DNA of 64,000 nucleotides from Fastidiosipila sp963510375 (GTDB lineage Bacteria; Bacillota; Clostridia; Saccharofermentanales; Fastidiosipilaceae): positions 40,332-104,331 of the forward strand of contig CAUPES010000005.1 of assembly GCA_963510375.1 (NCBI GenBank), written 5' to 3'. Position 1 is the stretch's first letter; the number at the start of each line of letters is the position of its first letter. Made by a program: the position numbers and the translations under genes. Of the stretch, positions 36,346 to 44,041 are shown in pieces. A model generated the notes under the pieces. It worked only from the letters and a program-made list of their open reading frames with translations, was not told the DNA's origin and ran no database searches.

Positions 36346-36360
36346 TGTGCAAGATGCACA
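36346..36360. promoter_or_regulatory. Second palindrome upstream of malE
   Basis: The 15-base palindrome TGTGCAAGATGCACA is perfect in its six-base arms. It lies about 75 bases upstream of the malE -10. The rest of the 335-base gap (36164-36498) is AT-rich and holds only this, the promoter dyad and the RNase J terminator. Confidence 0.4.
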
Positions 36361-36393
36361 GTAAATTCAATAATAATTGTACATAAAAATAAA

Positions 36394-36440
36394 TAACTGT
36401 TTATGTATTGTCTAAAATTAGTTAACCGCATAAACAGTTA
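36394..36440 (-). terminator. Terminator of the RNase J gene
   Basis: Twelve-base perfect inverted repeat, TAACTGTTTATG (36394-36405) and CATAAACAGTTA (36429-36440). On the minus strand it is followed by TTATTTTTATG. It lies 58 bases after the RNase J stop. Confidence 0.7.
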
Positions 36441-36498
36441 TATTAAAATTTGAAATTTTTTAACTTAATTTTTAATTATAAAGAAGTTTCAAACTAAA

Positions 36499-38511
36499 TT
36501 AATCTTCATGTTTTAGAACTGAAACTAAAGTTACTGGTTTTCTTCCAGTACGGTTATAGAAGAAGTTAAGTAATTCATTTCTGAATTGTCTGGAACGTAA
36601 ATTATTTACTAGATTCTGATTCTCCTTATTCTTATTAATGTATCTAATAACAAAATCAGAAATTAGAGAATTAGCATTGTCTTCATCACTTTCAAGGAGT
36701 GCACCGTAAGACAGAACTTCAGGACCATTAATTAAGTTGTGATTTTCATCTAGAGTTAGGGCGACTGAGAGAATACCATCAGAGCTCAAATCTTTTCTTT
36801 GACGTAGAACTAAACTATCATTGACTGTAGCAGATTGTCCATCTATAAGTACGGCATCAGCAGAGGTATATCCACTGATTCTGGCTGATTTTTTATCTAT
36901 CTCTAAAATATCTCCATTATTCAAGATAAAAACATTATCGGCAGGCATGCCTAATTCAACCGCTAATTTAGCATTTATATAGAGCATACGATATTCACCA
37001 TGAGCAGGAATGAAGTACTTAGGTTTAATTAATGTGTGTAATAATTTGTGCTCCTCACGATTAGCGTGCCCAGAAACGTGAACTTCAGAGATAGAACTAT
37101 AAACAACTTTAGCTCCACGTTTGTAAAGCTCATTAATAACCTGATAAATTGGTTTCTCATTTCCTGGAATAGGTGTCGCAGAGATAATAACAGTATCACC
37201 TTCGACAATTTCGACAGAACGATGCTCAGCATATGCCATTCTTGTAAGAGCGCTCATTGGCTCGCCCTGACTACCAGTAGAGATAACGCAAACTTGATCA
37301 TCTGGCAAATTGTTAACTTCATCAAGATCAATTAGAGTGTCATGTTTCATTTTGATATAACCTAACTTATTTGAGGCTTCAAAAACGTTTAACATACTAC
37401 GACCGACTAATGCAACTTTTCTACCATTGTTTTCAGCTGCAGTAATGATTTGTTGTACACGAGAAGTATTTGAGGCGAAAGTAGCAACGAAAATTCGACC
37501 TTCAGCTTTAGAAAACTCGTGCTCGAAAGTTTCACCTACAGTTTTTTCTGAAACGGTATAACCATCACGTTCAATATTGGTACTTTCACTGATAAAGCAA
37601 AGAACACCTTCTTCACCCAATTCAGCGAAGCGAGCTAAGTCTATAGGATCTCCAGTTACAGGTGTAAAGTCAACCTTCCAGTCGCCGGATAGGATAACTG
37701 TACCAATGGGAGATTTAATCGCAAGGGCAAAAGCATCAGCAATACTGTGGTTAACAGTGACAAATTCAACTTCGAAACAACCAGCTCTACGTTTTTCCCT
37801 TGGTAGAACTACATTTAAATCCGAAATATAATCGGTAAGTCCAAATTCTTCAAACTTACTTTTTAAAAGTTCTACAGCGATTTTTCCAGCATAGATAGGT
37901 ACATGTTTTTTTATCTTCTTTATTAAGAATGGAAGACCACCAATATGATCTTCGTGACCATGAGTTAAGAAGATGGCTCTTAATTTATCAATGTTTTTTT
38001 CTATGTAACTATAATCAGCAATAATTGTATCGATTCCAGGTTCATCATCACCGGGGAACATTTGCCCGCAGTCACCAATAATCATATCGTTCCCGAATTC
38101 AAAAACATTAGTGTTTTTACCAACTTCACATAGACCACCAAGAGGAATAATCTTTAATGTATCATGCCCTAAATTCTCAGTGCTCTCTTCAAGTTTGGTA
38201 GCTTGACGAATTTTAGTACCCCTATAAAATCCTTTTCTTTGTGGGGCAAGTTGAAGCTGAGGAGAGTAGACCAAATCTGCTGAATGTAGCTCGGAATCAT
38301 TTGTTTCTATTGCAGCAGTATTCTTAGATTTCTGCTTTTGTAAATCTGCTATCCTACTGCTTAAACTTGAAGTGGATGGTCCATTATAATTTTGCATTTC
38401 AGAATCTTCTGCAATCTTTCTTGGAATAAATTTTGACTTCTCAGTTTTAAAGTTCATCCTTACTGGACTGTTAGTATTATCGTTAGTGTTAGCATTATTG
38501 TTTTTTAACAT
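36499..38511 (-). CDS. rnj: Ribonuclease J
   Basis: A 670-residue metallo-beta-lactamase/beta-CASP RNase, with both endonuclease and 5'-3' exonuclease activity in the family, acting in mRNA decay and rRNA maturation. The zinc motif HGHEDH lies at residues 184-189. The catalytic core, beta-CASP region (STGSQGEPMSAL) and C-terminal domain are in normal order. Residues 1-115 are an extra low-complexity, Asn/Ser/Lys-rich extension, since typical RNase J is about 555 residues. The start is backed by AAAGGA 5 bases upstream. Whether it is J1 or J2 cannot be told, because only one copy is in the window. Confidence 0.94.
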   Translation of the reverse strand: MLKNNNANTNDNTNSPVRMNFKTEKSKFIPRKIAEDSEMQNYNGPSTSSLSSRIADLQKQKSKNTAAIETNDSELHSADLVYSPQLQLAPQRKGFYRGTKIRQATKLEESTENLGHDTLKIIPLGGLCEVGKNTNVFEFGNDMIIGDCGQMFPGDDEPGIDTIIADYSYIEKNIDKLRAIFLTHGHEDHIGGLPFLIKKIKKHVPIYAGKIAVELLKSKFEEFGLTDYISDLNVVLPREKRRAGCFEVEFVTVNHSIADAFALAIKSPIGTVILSGDWKVDFTPVTGDPIDLARFAELGEEGVLCFISESTNIERDGYTVSEKTVGETFEHEFSKAEGRIFVATFASNTSRVQQIITAAENNGRKVALVGRSMLNVFEASNKLGYIKMKHDTLIDLDEVNNLPDDQVCVISTGSQGEPMSALTRMAYAEHRSVEIVEGDTVIISATPIPGNEKPIYQVINELYKRGAKVVYSSISEVHVSGHANREEHKLLHTLIKPKYFIPAHGEYRMLYINAKLAVELGMPADNVFILNNGDILEIDKKSARISGYTSADAVLIDGQSATVNDSLVLRQRKDLSSDGILSVALTLDENHNLINGPEVLSYGALLESDEDNANSLISDFVIRYINKNKENQNLVNNLRSRQFRNELLNFFYNRTGRKPVTLVSVLKHED

Positions 38512-38643
38512 ATTTATCCTTTCTCACGTTTTTGTATATAAATTAATTTACAATTTGAAGTTTGATGTAAACGTTAGTTATAAGTGGGTTTAAGTATTGT
38601 ATTAGTCTTAATCCATGTATATTTTAATCTAAGTCATATCAAT

Positions 38644-38672
38644 TATAGACTTTAAGCATGATTGTGTAAAAT
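38644..38672 (+). promoter_or_regulatory. Candidate rpsT promoter and leader
   Basis: TATAGA (38644-38649), a 17-base spacer and TAAAAT (38667-38672). The roughly 120-base leader that follows has short inverted repeats, such as CTTGCAAG near 38706 and AGCTT/AAGCT near 38740-38760, and could fold. The 285-base gap between the divergent rnj and rpsT starts holds nothing else I can name. Confidence 0.4.
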
Positions 38673-38796
38673 GGTAAAGATTAGGACTGAAAAGGACCTC
38701 TAGGCTTGCAAGTCTCAGTACATTGTGGTAATATTCTCAAGCTTATAAATAAAAGCTATGAAAAATTAGTAATAGAGTTTTAAAAGGAGGGAAAAC

Positions 38797-39060
38797 ATGG
38801 CAAATCTTAAATCAGCAATTAAGAGAGTTAGAACAGCAGAGCGTAAAACAAATGTTAACAAAGCTCAACGTTCAAAAATGCGTACTGCTTTGAAAAAAGC
38901 TCGTATAGCTGTTGAAGAAAATGCAGAAAATGCTGAAGAAACTGTTAAAGAAGCAGTTAAAATTTTAGATAGAGCAGCTACAAGAGGACTTATATCCAAG
39001 GCCAAGGCATCAAGACATAAGTCACAATTAGCAAAAGGATTAAATTCTAATAAGGCTTAA
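38797..39060 (+). CDS. rpsT: 30S ribosomal protein S20
   Basis: An 87-residue basic helical protein beginning MANLKSAIKRVRTAERK, the standard S20 start. It is rich in Lys, Arg and Ala and ends with the conserved HKSQLAKGLN-like helix. It binds 16S rRNA early in 30S assembly. AAAAGGAGGG lies 7-8 bases before the ATG. Single-gene unit, divergent from rnj and convergent with the peptidase gene. Confidence 0.96.
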   Translation: MANLKSAIKRVRTAERKTNVNKAQRSKMRTALKKARIAVEENAENAEETVKEAVKILDRAATRGLISKAKASRHKSQLAKGLNSNKA

Positions 39061-39153
39061 TCTAAATTTCTTAGATGATATTAAATTAAGTTTATCCTTT
39101 GAAGTTCTAGAGTTTAGAGGATATGAAATTTATTAGTTATCATGATGATTAAT

Positions 39154-39186
39154 AAAACCTCTCTGTTAAAGAGAGGTTTTTCTTTT
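39154..39186 (+). terminator. Terminator of rpsT
   Basis: Eleven-base stem AAAACCTCTCT (39154-39164) with AGAGAGGTTTT (39170-39180), a five-base loop and a T-rich tail. It sits between convergent rpsT and the peptidase gene, and the A-run on its left edge would let it work in both directions. Confidence 0.88.
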
Positions 39187-39214
39187 GCTTAAAAGTAAAA
39201 ACAGAGAAATCAAC

Positions 39215-40180
39215 TTAATATGAATAAGCCCAAATGTTTCTAATTTGATCTTCAAGTTCAGCATAGGAGAATGTTCTAAAAGCATTGTGAATATTAAATG
39301 GATCAAAAATTAAATAATCACCATTTGCATCTATATCGTGTATAACTACGAAATGTCCTTGACTGGTAAAGTGACCTGGGCCTAGAACTAAGATTATAGG
39401 TTTACCTGCTAATAAGGCTTCATCAATTACAGGTTTATGCAGAATTAAAGTTTCAACAGTTAGACCTAATTTTTCGGCACCTTCGCTCATTAACATCCAT
39501 GAAGAACCATTGCCATCAAGAGCGTACCCATTATTTGTGGCAAATTCTCCCATAGATTGTGGTGTCATATCTTTATCTCCAGTTAGGTGAGTATAGACCA
39601 TAGTGAGAGCAGTAGGTCCACAACCAGAAATACCAAATTCTGCTCCTGCATATTCTGTATAACCCCAACGTTGATCCCATTGAGAGAAGTATGGCATTGC
39701 GTACTCAGGGAAAGGATCATATCCAGGATCCTTGGCATAAGAACCTGGATTCTCCAATAAGCTATGAGCGAAAAACTCTATAACAGATGGATTTCTTTTG
39801 CTTTGAATGTGATTACCATCACTAAATTCATCATAATGCTCATTATATATTTGTTTTGCAATTTCGCTTGGTTCGAGTAAATAAGGGTCATAAGATTTAT
39901 CAAGTTTGCTTAAGTTTGCCTCCGAAGAAGCAGTATTTGAATTATCAGAATGATCATCTCCGCCATTATTAGAGTTATTAGATTGTTTGTTTCCGTCAGA
40001 AGGTGTATCTGTTTCAGCTTGATGTTTAGTTCCTTGGGAAATGTTTGGAGATTCGTGATTAAATAAACGTTTCTTTATATTAGGGTAAATAATATATATG
40101 GCAACAATAAGCGCACTTATTATTGCCATAAATATAATAACTCTTGATATAAAAGAAGCAAATTTATTCTCTTTTTTCAT
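39215..40180 (-). CDS. Membrane-anchored C39-like (papain-fold) cysteine peptidase
   Basis: A 321-residue protein. One N-terminal membrane helix (13-33) anchors it, a disordered Ser/Asn/Asp-rich linker covers about 45-95, and a C39_2-type papain-like domain fills the rest. The candidate catalytic residues are Cys187 in SGCGPTA, His276 in GHFVVI and Asp293 in FDP. The domain should lie outside the membrane. No signal cleavage site is seen. There are no bacteriocin or ABC transporter genes nearby, so a processing-peptidase role is not supported; cell-wall or surface protein cleavage is possible. It may be co-transcribed with tyrS, which ends 29 bases upstream. Confidence 0.82.
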   Translation of the reverse strand: MKKENKFASFISRVIIFMAIISALIVAIYIIYPNIKKRLFNHESPNISQGTKHQAETDTPSDGNKQSNNSNNGGDDHSDNSNTASSEANLSKLDKSYDPYLLEPSEIAKQIYNEHYDEFSDGNHIQSKRNPSVIEFFAHSLLENPGSYAKDPGYDPFPEYAMPYFSQWDQRWGYTEYAGAEFGISGCGPTALTMVYTHLTGDKDMTPQSMGEFATNNGYALDGNGSSWMLMSEGAEKLGLTVETLILHKPVIDEALLAGKPIILVLGPGHFTSQGHFVVIHDIDANGDYLIFDPFNIHNAFRTFSYAELEDQIRNIWAYSY

Positions 40181-40209
40181 AAATAATTACCTTTTAATTT
40201 TTATTAAAA

Positions 40210-41448
40210 TTAGTCAACTAATAAAACACGGAAGTGATTCTTTTTACCTTTTCTAATAATGATTTCATTGTTAACCAAATCTTTATCGCTTAATTCATAT
40301 TGGACATCCTTAATAATTTCGTCATTTATACGAACAGCATTTTGTTGTACCATGCGGCGAGCTTCACTATTTGATTTGGTCAAACCTGCATCAGTCATTA
40401 CTTGTAGTAGAGGTAGACCTTGAGCTAATTCTTTACTGTTTACTTCTAAGCTTGGCATATCATCAGTTCTTCCTTCACCTGAGAAGATATCTAAAGCCTG
40501 CTGCTCTGCATGTTTGGCTTTCTCTTCACCGTGAACGGTTTTTGTTACTTCAAATGCTAAAACTTTCTTAGCTTCATTAATTTCCTGACCTTCAAGTTTT
40601 TCATATTCAGCAATTTTGTCCATAGGTAGGAAGGTGAGAAGCTTCATACAGTTAATTACATCTGCATCATCAATATTTCTCCAGTATTGGTAAAACTCAA
40701 ATGGACTTGTTTTCTCTTCGTTTAACCAAAGTGCACCACTGGCAGTTTTACCCATTTTTTCACCGTTGCTCTTGACTAAGAGGTTAGTTGTTAGACCCAA
40801 AGCATCATGCTTACCGGTTTTTCTTCGGATTAATTCAGTACCAGCAAGAATATTTGACCATTGGTCGTTACCGCCAAGCTCAACTTTAACATTATGGTCT
40901 GTATAAAGTCTGTAGAAGTCATATGCTTGAATTGTCATATAGTTAAATTCGAAGAATGTTAAACCTTCATCTAGACGACGTTTGTAGGCATCGGCAGCTA
41001 GCATTTTATTAACTGTAAAATGAGGACCGACTTCACGTAAGAATTCAATATATTTCAAACCTAATAGCCATTCAGCATTGTTAACTATCATACCTTTACC
41101 TTCGGAGAAGTCTAATAGGATTTCCATTTGTTTAGCAAATTGGTTAACGTTATGCTCAATGACTTCTGGAGTAAGCATTTTACGCATGTCAGTTCTACCA
41201 GAAGGGTCACCAATCATACCAGTACCTCCACCAAGTAGAGCAACAGGGAAGTGTCCTGCACGTTGTAAGTGGGCCATAACCATCATTTGGATAAAGTGAC
41301 CTACGTGTAAACTATCTGCTGTTGGATCAAAACCGATATAAAAACGGACACCAGGTTTTGCGAAAATTTCTTTTAGCATTTCTAGATCTGTGCTTTGTGC
41401 AAGGTACCCACGTTCGATTAATGTATCGATAACATTTTGATTTTCCAT
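40210..41448 (-). CDS. tyrS: Tyrosine--tRNA ligase
   Basis: A 412-residue class I synthetase of the bacterial TyrRS type. The HIGH motif appears as HVGH (48-51), the KMSKS loop as KMGKT (231-235), and tyrosine-binding GFDPTADSLH and QAYDFYRLY are clear. A C-terminal S4-like RNA-binding domain covers about 345-405. The length and motif spacing suit the TyrS subclass that lacks the long spacer of TyrZ-type enzymes. No T-box leader is possible in the 35-base gap to tmcAL. It is probably transcribed from the tmcAL promoter. Confidence 0.95.
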   Translation of the reverse strand: MENQNVIDTLIERGYLAQSTDLEMLKEIFAKPGVRFYIGFDPTADSLHVGHFIQMMVMAHLQRAGHFPVALLGGGTGMIGDPSGRTDMRKMLTPEVIEHNVNQFAKQMEILLDFSEGKGMIVNNAEWLLGLKYIEFLREVGPHFTVNKMLAADAYKRRLDEGLTFFEFNYMTIQAYDFYRLYTDHNVKVELGGNDQWSNILAGTELIRRKTGKHDALGLTTNLLVKSNGEKMGKTASGALWLNEEKTSPFEFYQYWRNIDDADVINCMKLLTFLPMDKIAEYEKLEGQEINEAKKVLAFEVTKTVHGEEKAKHAEQQALDIFSGEGRTDDMPSLEVNSKELAQGLPLLQVMTDAGLTKSNSEARRMVQQNAVRINDEIIKDVQYELSDKDLVNNEIIIRKGKKNHFRVLLVD

Positions 41449-41483
41449 ATCAATTTTATCCTCTTTTCAGTTTAATATTATAT

Positions 41484-42839
41484 TTATTTAATATAAATAT
41501 ATTCCTTATAAATTCCTTCTTCTTTTTGATAAAAGAGCTTATAAAGAGCATCAGCATTCAAATTTATTTGTTGTTGTATTTTACTAGTTTTAAGATTATT
41601 ATTCAATCTTTCTAGCAAATCCGAGTTTTTAACAGTTATGGGTAAAGTAGCAAGCCTACGCATGAGCTTCATGAGGTATCTACCATTTTTATCAATAGCC
41701 AAAACGTTTATAAAGGCAGGACCATCATTTTTAATTTCTTGCCAATCCGTTTCTTTTATATTCAGCAAAAGGCTAAGGGCAGCACGTTTAATTCTAGTTT
41801 CAACAAAATACTTGTTGGAAATTTCTTTGAATAAATTTTCACGTGAAAATTCATTAGATTCTGATTTGGTTTGAGAACCAGAGAAAAGATAAGATTCACA
41901 AACGTTCTTAACTCTATTGGCTAAATCTATGGAAAAATCCCTATAAGATACAAGTTCATCTGCTGAAGTTGTTAGAATTCTAGCGAGGAATGTTTCAACA
42001 TAAGTATCGTACTGGCAATAATTTGCTGCAATAACACGAGCTAAAACTATTGGATTTAAATAGTTTTCAAGTCTTAAGAAACGACTTGATTTCTTATTAG
42101 CTTCCTTGTTCGTTTCAAGCAAGATATTTCTAATTGCAGATGCTGAAAGGCTAAAGTCATCGTTATATTTTAGGCTATTTTCTTCAGCACCTTTTCGAGG
42201 TGAAAGATGCAGTTTAAGTGGTTTAGAGTTTTGTGACTTTCTTAGAATATTTTCAGACTTAATTGCTAAGGAATATTCTAGTGCTAGAATATTGTTGGAT
42301 TTTTTTAGTAGTCTTTGAAAATCGTCTTTGTTTAGACTTAAATTTTCCTTGTTGAAACCGTTTTCTTTTTCTAATAAAGCTGTCAAAGCTAAACTCCTAG
42401 CCTCCGCAAAGTTTCTTCCTTGATCGAGGTAGGTCCTGAGTAAGTTCTGAAAATCAGTAGGTTCATCATGCAAAATTTGACTGATCTGATCAAATAAATT
42501 ACTAGACCCAATTAGCTCAGCATCTTCAGCTCCAGCTACAATGGTATCAACTACACCTAAGCTACTTATCAATTTAATAGCAGCCCTAGCAAATTCTTTA
42601 GCACTAGCACTAGCAAAACTTACCGGTAACTCAATAACCATTGCTGCACCAGATTTTACAGCATCTTCTGCACGTTCATACTTAGAATAAAGAGCAGGCT
42701 CACCTCTTTGGACAAAGTTGCCACTCATTACCAAAATAATTTTACAATCTTCTCCAAATTTATTTTTTACATATTCAATCTGATATAAATGCCCCAGATG
42801 CATAGGGTTATATTCTGTAATTATCGCTACTGTTTTCAT
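41484..42839 (-). CDS. tmcAL: tRNA(Met) cytidine acetate ligase
   Basis: A 451-residue TmcAL/YlbM family protein. Its nucleotidyltransferase core is visible as ITEYNPMHLGH at the N-terminus and MSGNFVQRGEPAL near residue 40. The family activates acetate with ATP to acetyl-AMP and forms N4-acetylcytidine at the wobble base of elongator tRNA-Met. The second residue of the EYNPF signature region is Met, where many members have Phe. It lies head to head with pta-ackA, whose pathway produces acetate. No Shine-Dalgarno precedes the ATG, and a TATAAT on the minus strand ends only 7 bases upstream, which suggests a leaderless message. Confidence 0.92.
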   Translation of the reverse strand: MKTVAIITEYNPMHLGHLYQIEYVKNKFGEDCKIILVMSGNFVQRGEPALYSKYERAEDAVKSGAAMVIELPVSFASASAKEFARAAIKLISSLGVVDTIVAGAEDAELIGSSNLFDQISQILHDEPTDFQNLLRTYLDQGRNFAEARSLALTALLEKENGFNKENLSLNKDDFQRLLKKSNNILALEYSLAIKSENILRKSQNSKPLKLHLSPRKGAEENSLKYNDDFSLSASAIRNILLETNKEANKKSSRFLRLENYLNPIVLARVIAANYCQYDTYVETFLARILTTSADELVSYRDFSIDLANRVKNVCESYLFSGSQTKSESNEFSRENLFKEISNKYFVETRIKRAALSLLLNIKETDWQEIKNDGPAFINVLAIDKNGRYLMKLMRRLATLPITVKNSDLLERLNNNLKTSKIQQQINLNADALYKLFYQKEEGIYKEYIYIK

Positions 42840-42846
42840 AATTCAT

Positions 42847-42892
42847 ATTATAAACAATCCTGACAGAAATGCTTGATTTATTAGTTTATAAT
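42847..42892. promoter_or_regulatory. Divergent -10 elements for tmcAL and pta
   Basis: A TATAAT on the minus strand (plus 42847-42852) faces tmcAL, and a TATAAT on the plus strand (42887-42892) faces pta; both -35 regions are poor. The minus-strand element is so close to the tmcAL ATG that transcription should start within 1-3 bases of the start codon. Confidence 0.55.
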
Positions 42893-42980
42893 ATCGACAT
42901 TGTTTGTTAAAAATCCATCTCGGCAAGACTTATATAATACGAACATATGCTGAAGATATAGCTGAAAATATAATAGAAAT

Positions 42981-43000
42981 TAACTACAGAAATGTAGTTA
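42981..43000 (+). other. GAAA-tetraloop hairpin abutting the pta Shine-Dalgarno
   Basis: TAACTACA (42981-42988), loop GAAA, TGTAGTTA (42993-43000). The hairpin is a perfect eight-base stem with a stable GNRA loop, and AAAGGAGG starts at the very next base. It may protect or modulate the translation start of pta. Confidence 0.65.
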
Positions 43001-43014
43001 AAAGGAGGTTGCTT

Positions 43015-44013
43015 ATGAGCTTAATGGATAATATTTATAAAAAAGCTGCTAAAAATAAAAGACGTATAGTGTTAGTGGAAACTGAAGATTTACGTATTTT
43101 GGAAGCTGCTAGTCAAGCAGTGGCAAAAAATTTAGCAGATATTGTTTTGCTAGGTGATGCTGAAAAGATTGAGAAATTAGCTAGTGAAAACGGCTTAAAT
43201 TTATCAAGTTGCGAAATTATTTCAGTCGAAAAAAGTGATAGACAGTTAGAGTTTGCAGAAGAATATTATCAATTAAGAAAGCATAAAGGTATTAGTTTAG
43301 AAGATGCGAAACTTGCAATCAAGAAGCCTCTTAATTTTGCAGCTATGTTGGTACAAACAAATTATGTAGATGGAATGGTGGCAGGTGCTGTCCATAGTAC
43401 AGCAGAAGTGTTGAGATCAGCTTTGCAAATAGTTGGTACTGCTCCGAATAGTAAATTAGTATCTACATTCTTTATTATGCAAGTGCCAAATACAGAATAT
43501 GGAGAAAAAGGTGTATTTGCTTTTTCTGATGCGGGTATGGTGGAAAACCCAAACTCTGAACAACTTAGTGAAATTGCAATCGCAACAGCTCACTCATTTG
43601 AATCTCTTTTAGAGATAGAGCCTCGAGTTGCTTTGTTGTCATATTCCAGCAAAGGATCTGGAAATAGCGAAATGGTAAATAAGGTTATTGAAGCAACAAA
43701 GCTTGCAAAAGCAAAGGCTCCTCAAATTGCTATTGATGGGGAACTTCAAGTAGATGCTGCTATTGATGCAGCTGTTGCCAAACAAAAGGTCAAAGATTCT
43801 GATGTAGCTGGAAAAGCTAATGTCTTGATATTCCCTGATTTAAATTCAGGTAATATAGCGTATAAATTAGTGCAAAGACTTGCAAAAGCTGATGCTTTTG
43901 GCCCAATTACACAAGGTTTAGCTAAACCAGTCAATGACCTTTCAAGAGGATCCAGTGTTGAAGATATTCTGGGAGTTATTGCGATTACTGCAGTTCAGGC
44001 TCAAATTATTTAA
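43015..44013 (+). CDS. pta: Phosphate acetyltransferase
   Basis: A 332-residue Pta of the short, single-domain Firmicute type, converting acetyl-CoA and phosphate to acetyl phosphate. Start at ATG 43015 because AAAGGAGG lies 6 bases upstream; the frame is open further up, but from a TTG inside the leader. Family motifs include DGMVAGAVHSTA and the C-terminal ANVLIFPDLNSGNIAYKLVQ region. ackA follows after 28 bases, giving the classical acetate-forming, ATP-yielding pair. Confidence 0.96.
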   Translation: MSLMDNIYKKAAKNKRRIVLVETEDLRILEAASQAVAKNLADIVLLGDAEKIEKLASENGLNLSSCEIISVEKSDRQLEFAEEYYQLRKHKGISLEDAKLAIKKPLNFAAMLVQTNYVDGMVAGAVHSTAEVLRSALQIVGTAPNSKLVSTFFIMQVPNTEYGEKGVFAFSDAGMVENPNSEQLSEIAIATAHSFESLLEIEPRVALLSYSSKGSGNSEMVNKVIEATKLAKAKAPQIAIDGELQVDAAIDAAVAKQKVKDSDVAGKANVLIFPDLNSGNIAYKLVQRLAKADAFGPITQGLAKPVNDLSRGSSVEDILGVIAITAVQAQII

Positions 44014-44041
44014 TATTTAAATTTAGAAATGAGGATCAACT

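Noticed and set aside
36164..36370. Upstream extension of the malE reading frame
   Set aside because: The frame is open by chance in AT-rich leader. The lipoprotein signal and GGAGG fix the start at 36163, and the promoter lies within the extension.
38566..38579. TGTAAACGTTAGTT, a cre-like CcpA site upstream of rnj
   Set aside because: The right half departs from the consensus (TT for CA) and RNase J is not an expected catabolite-control target. Left as a chance match.
42904..43014. Upstream extension of the pta reading frame from a TTG
   Set aside because: The region holds the leader hairpin and AAAGGAGG; the protein start at 43015 matches the Pta family.
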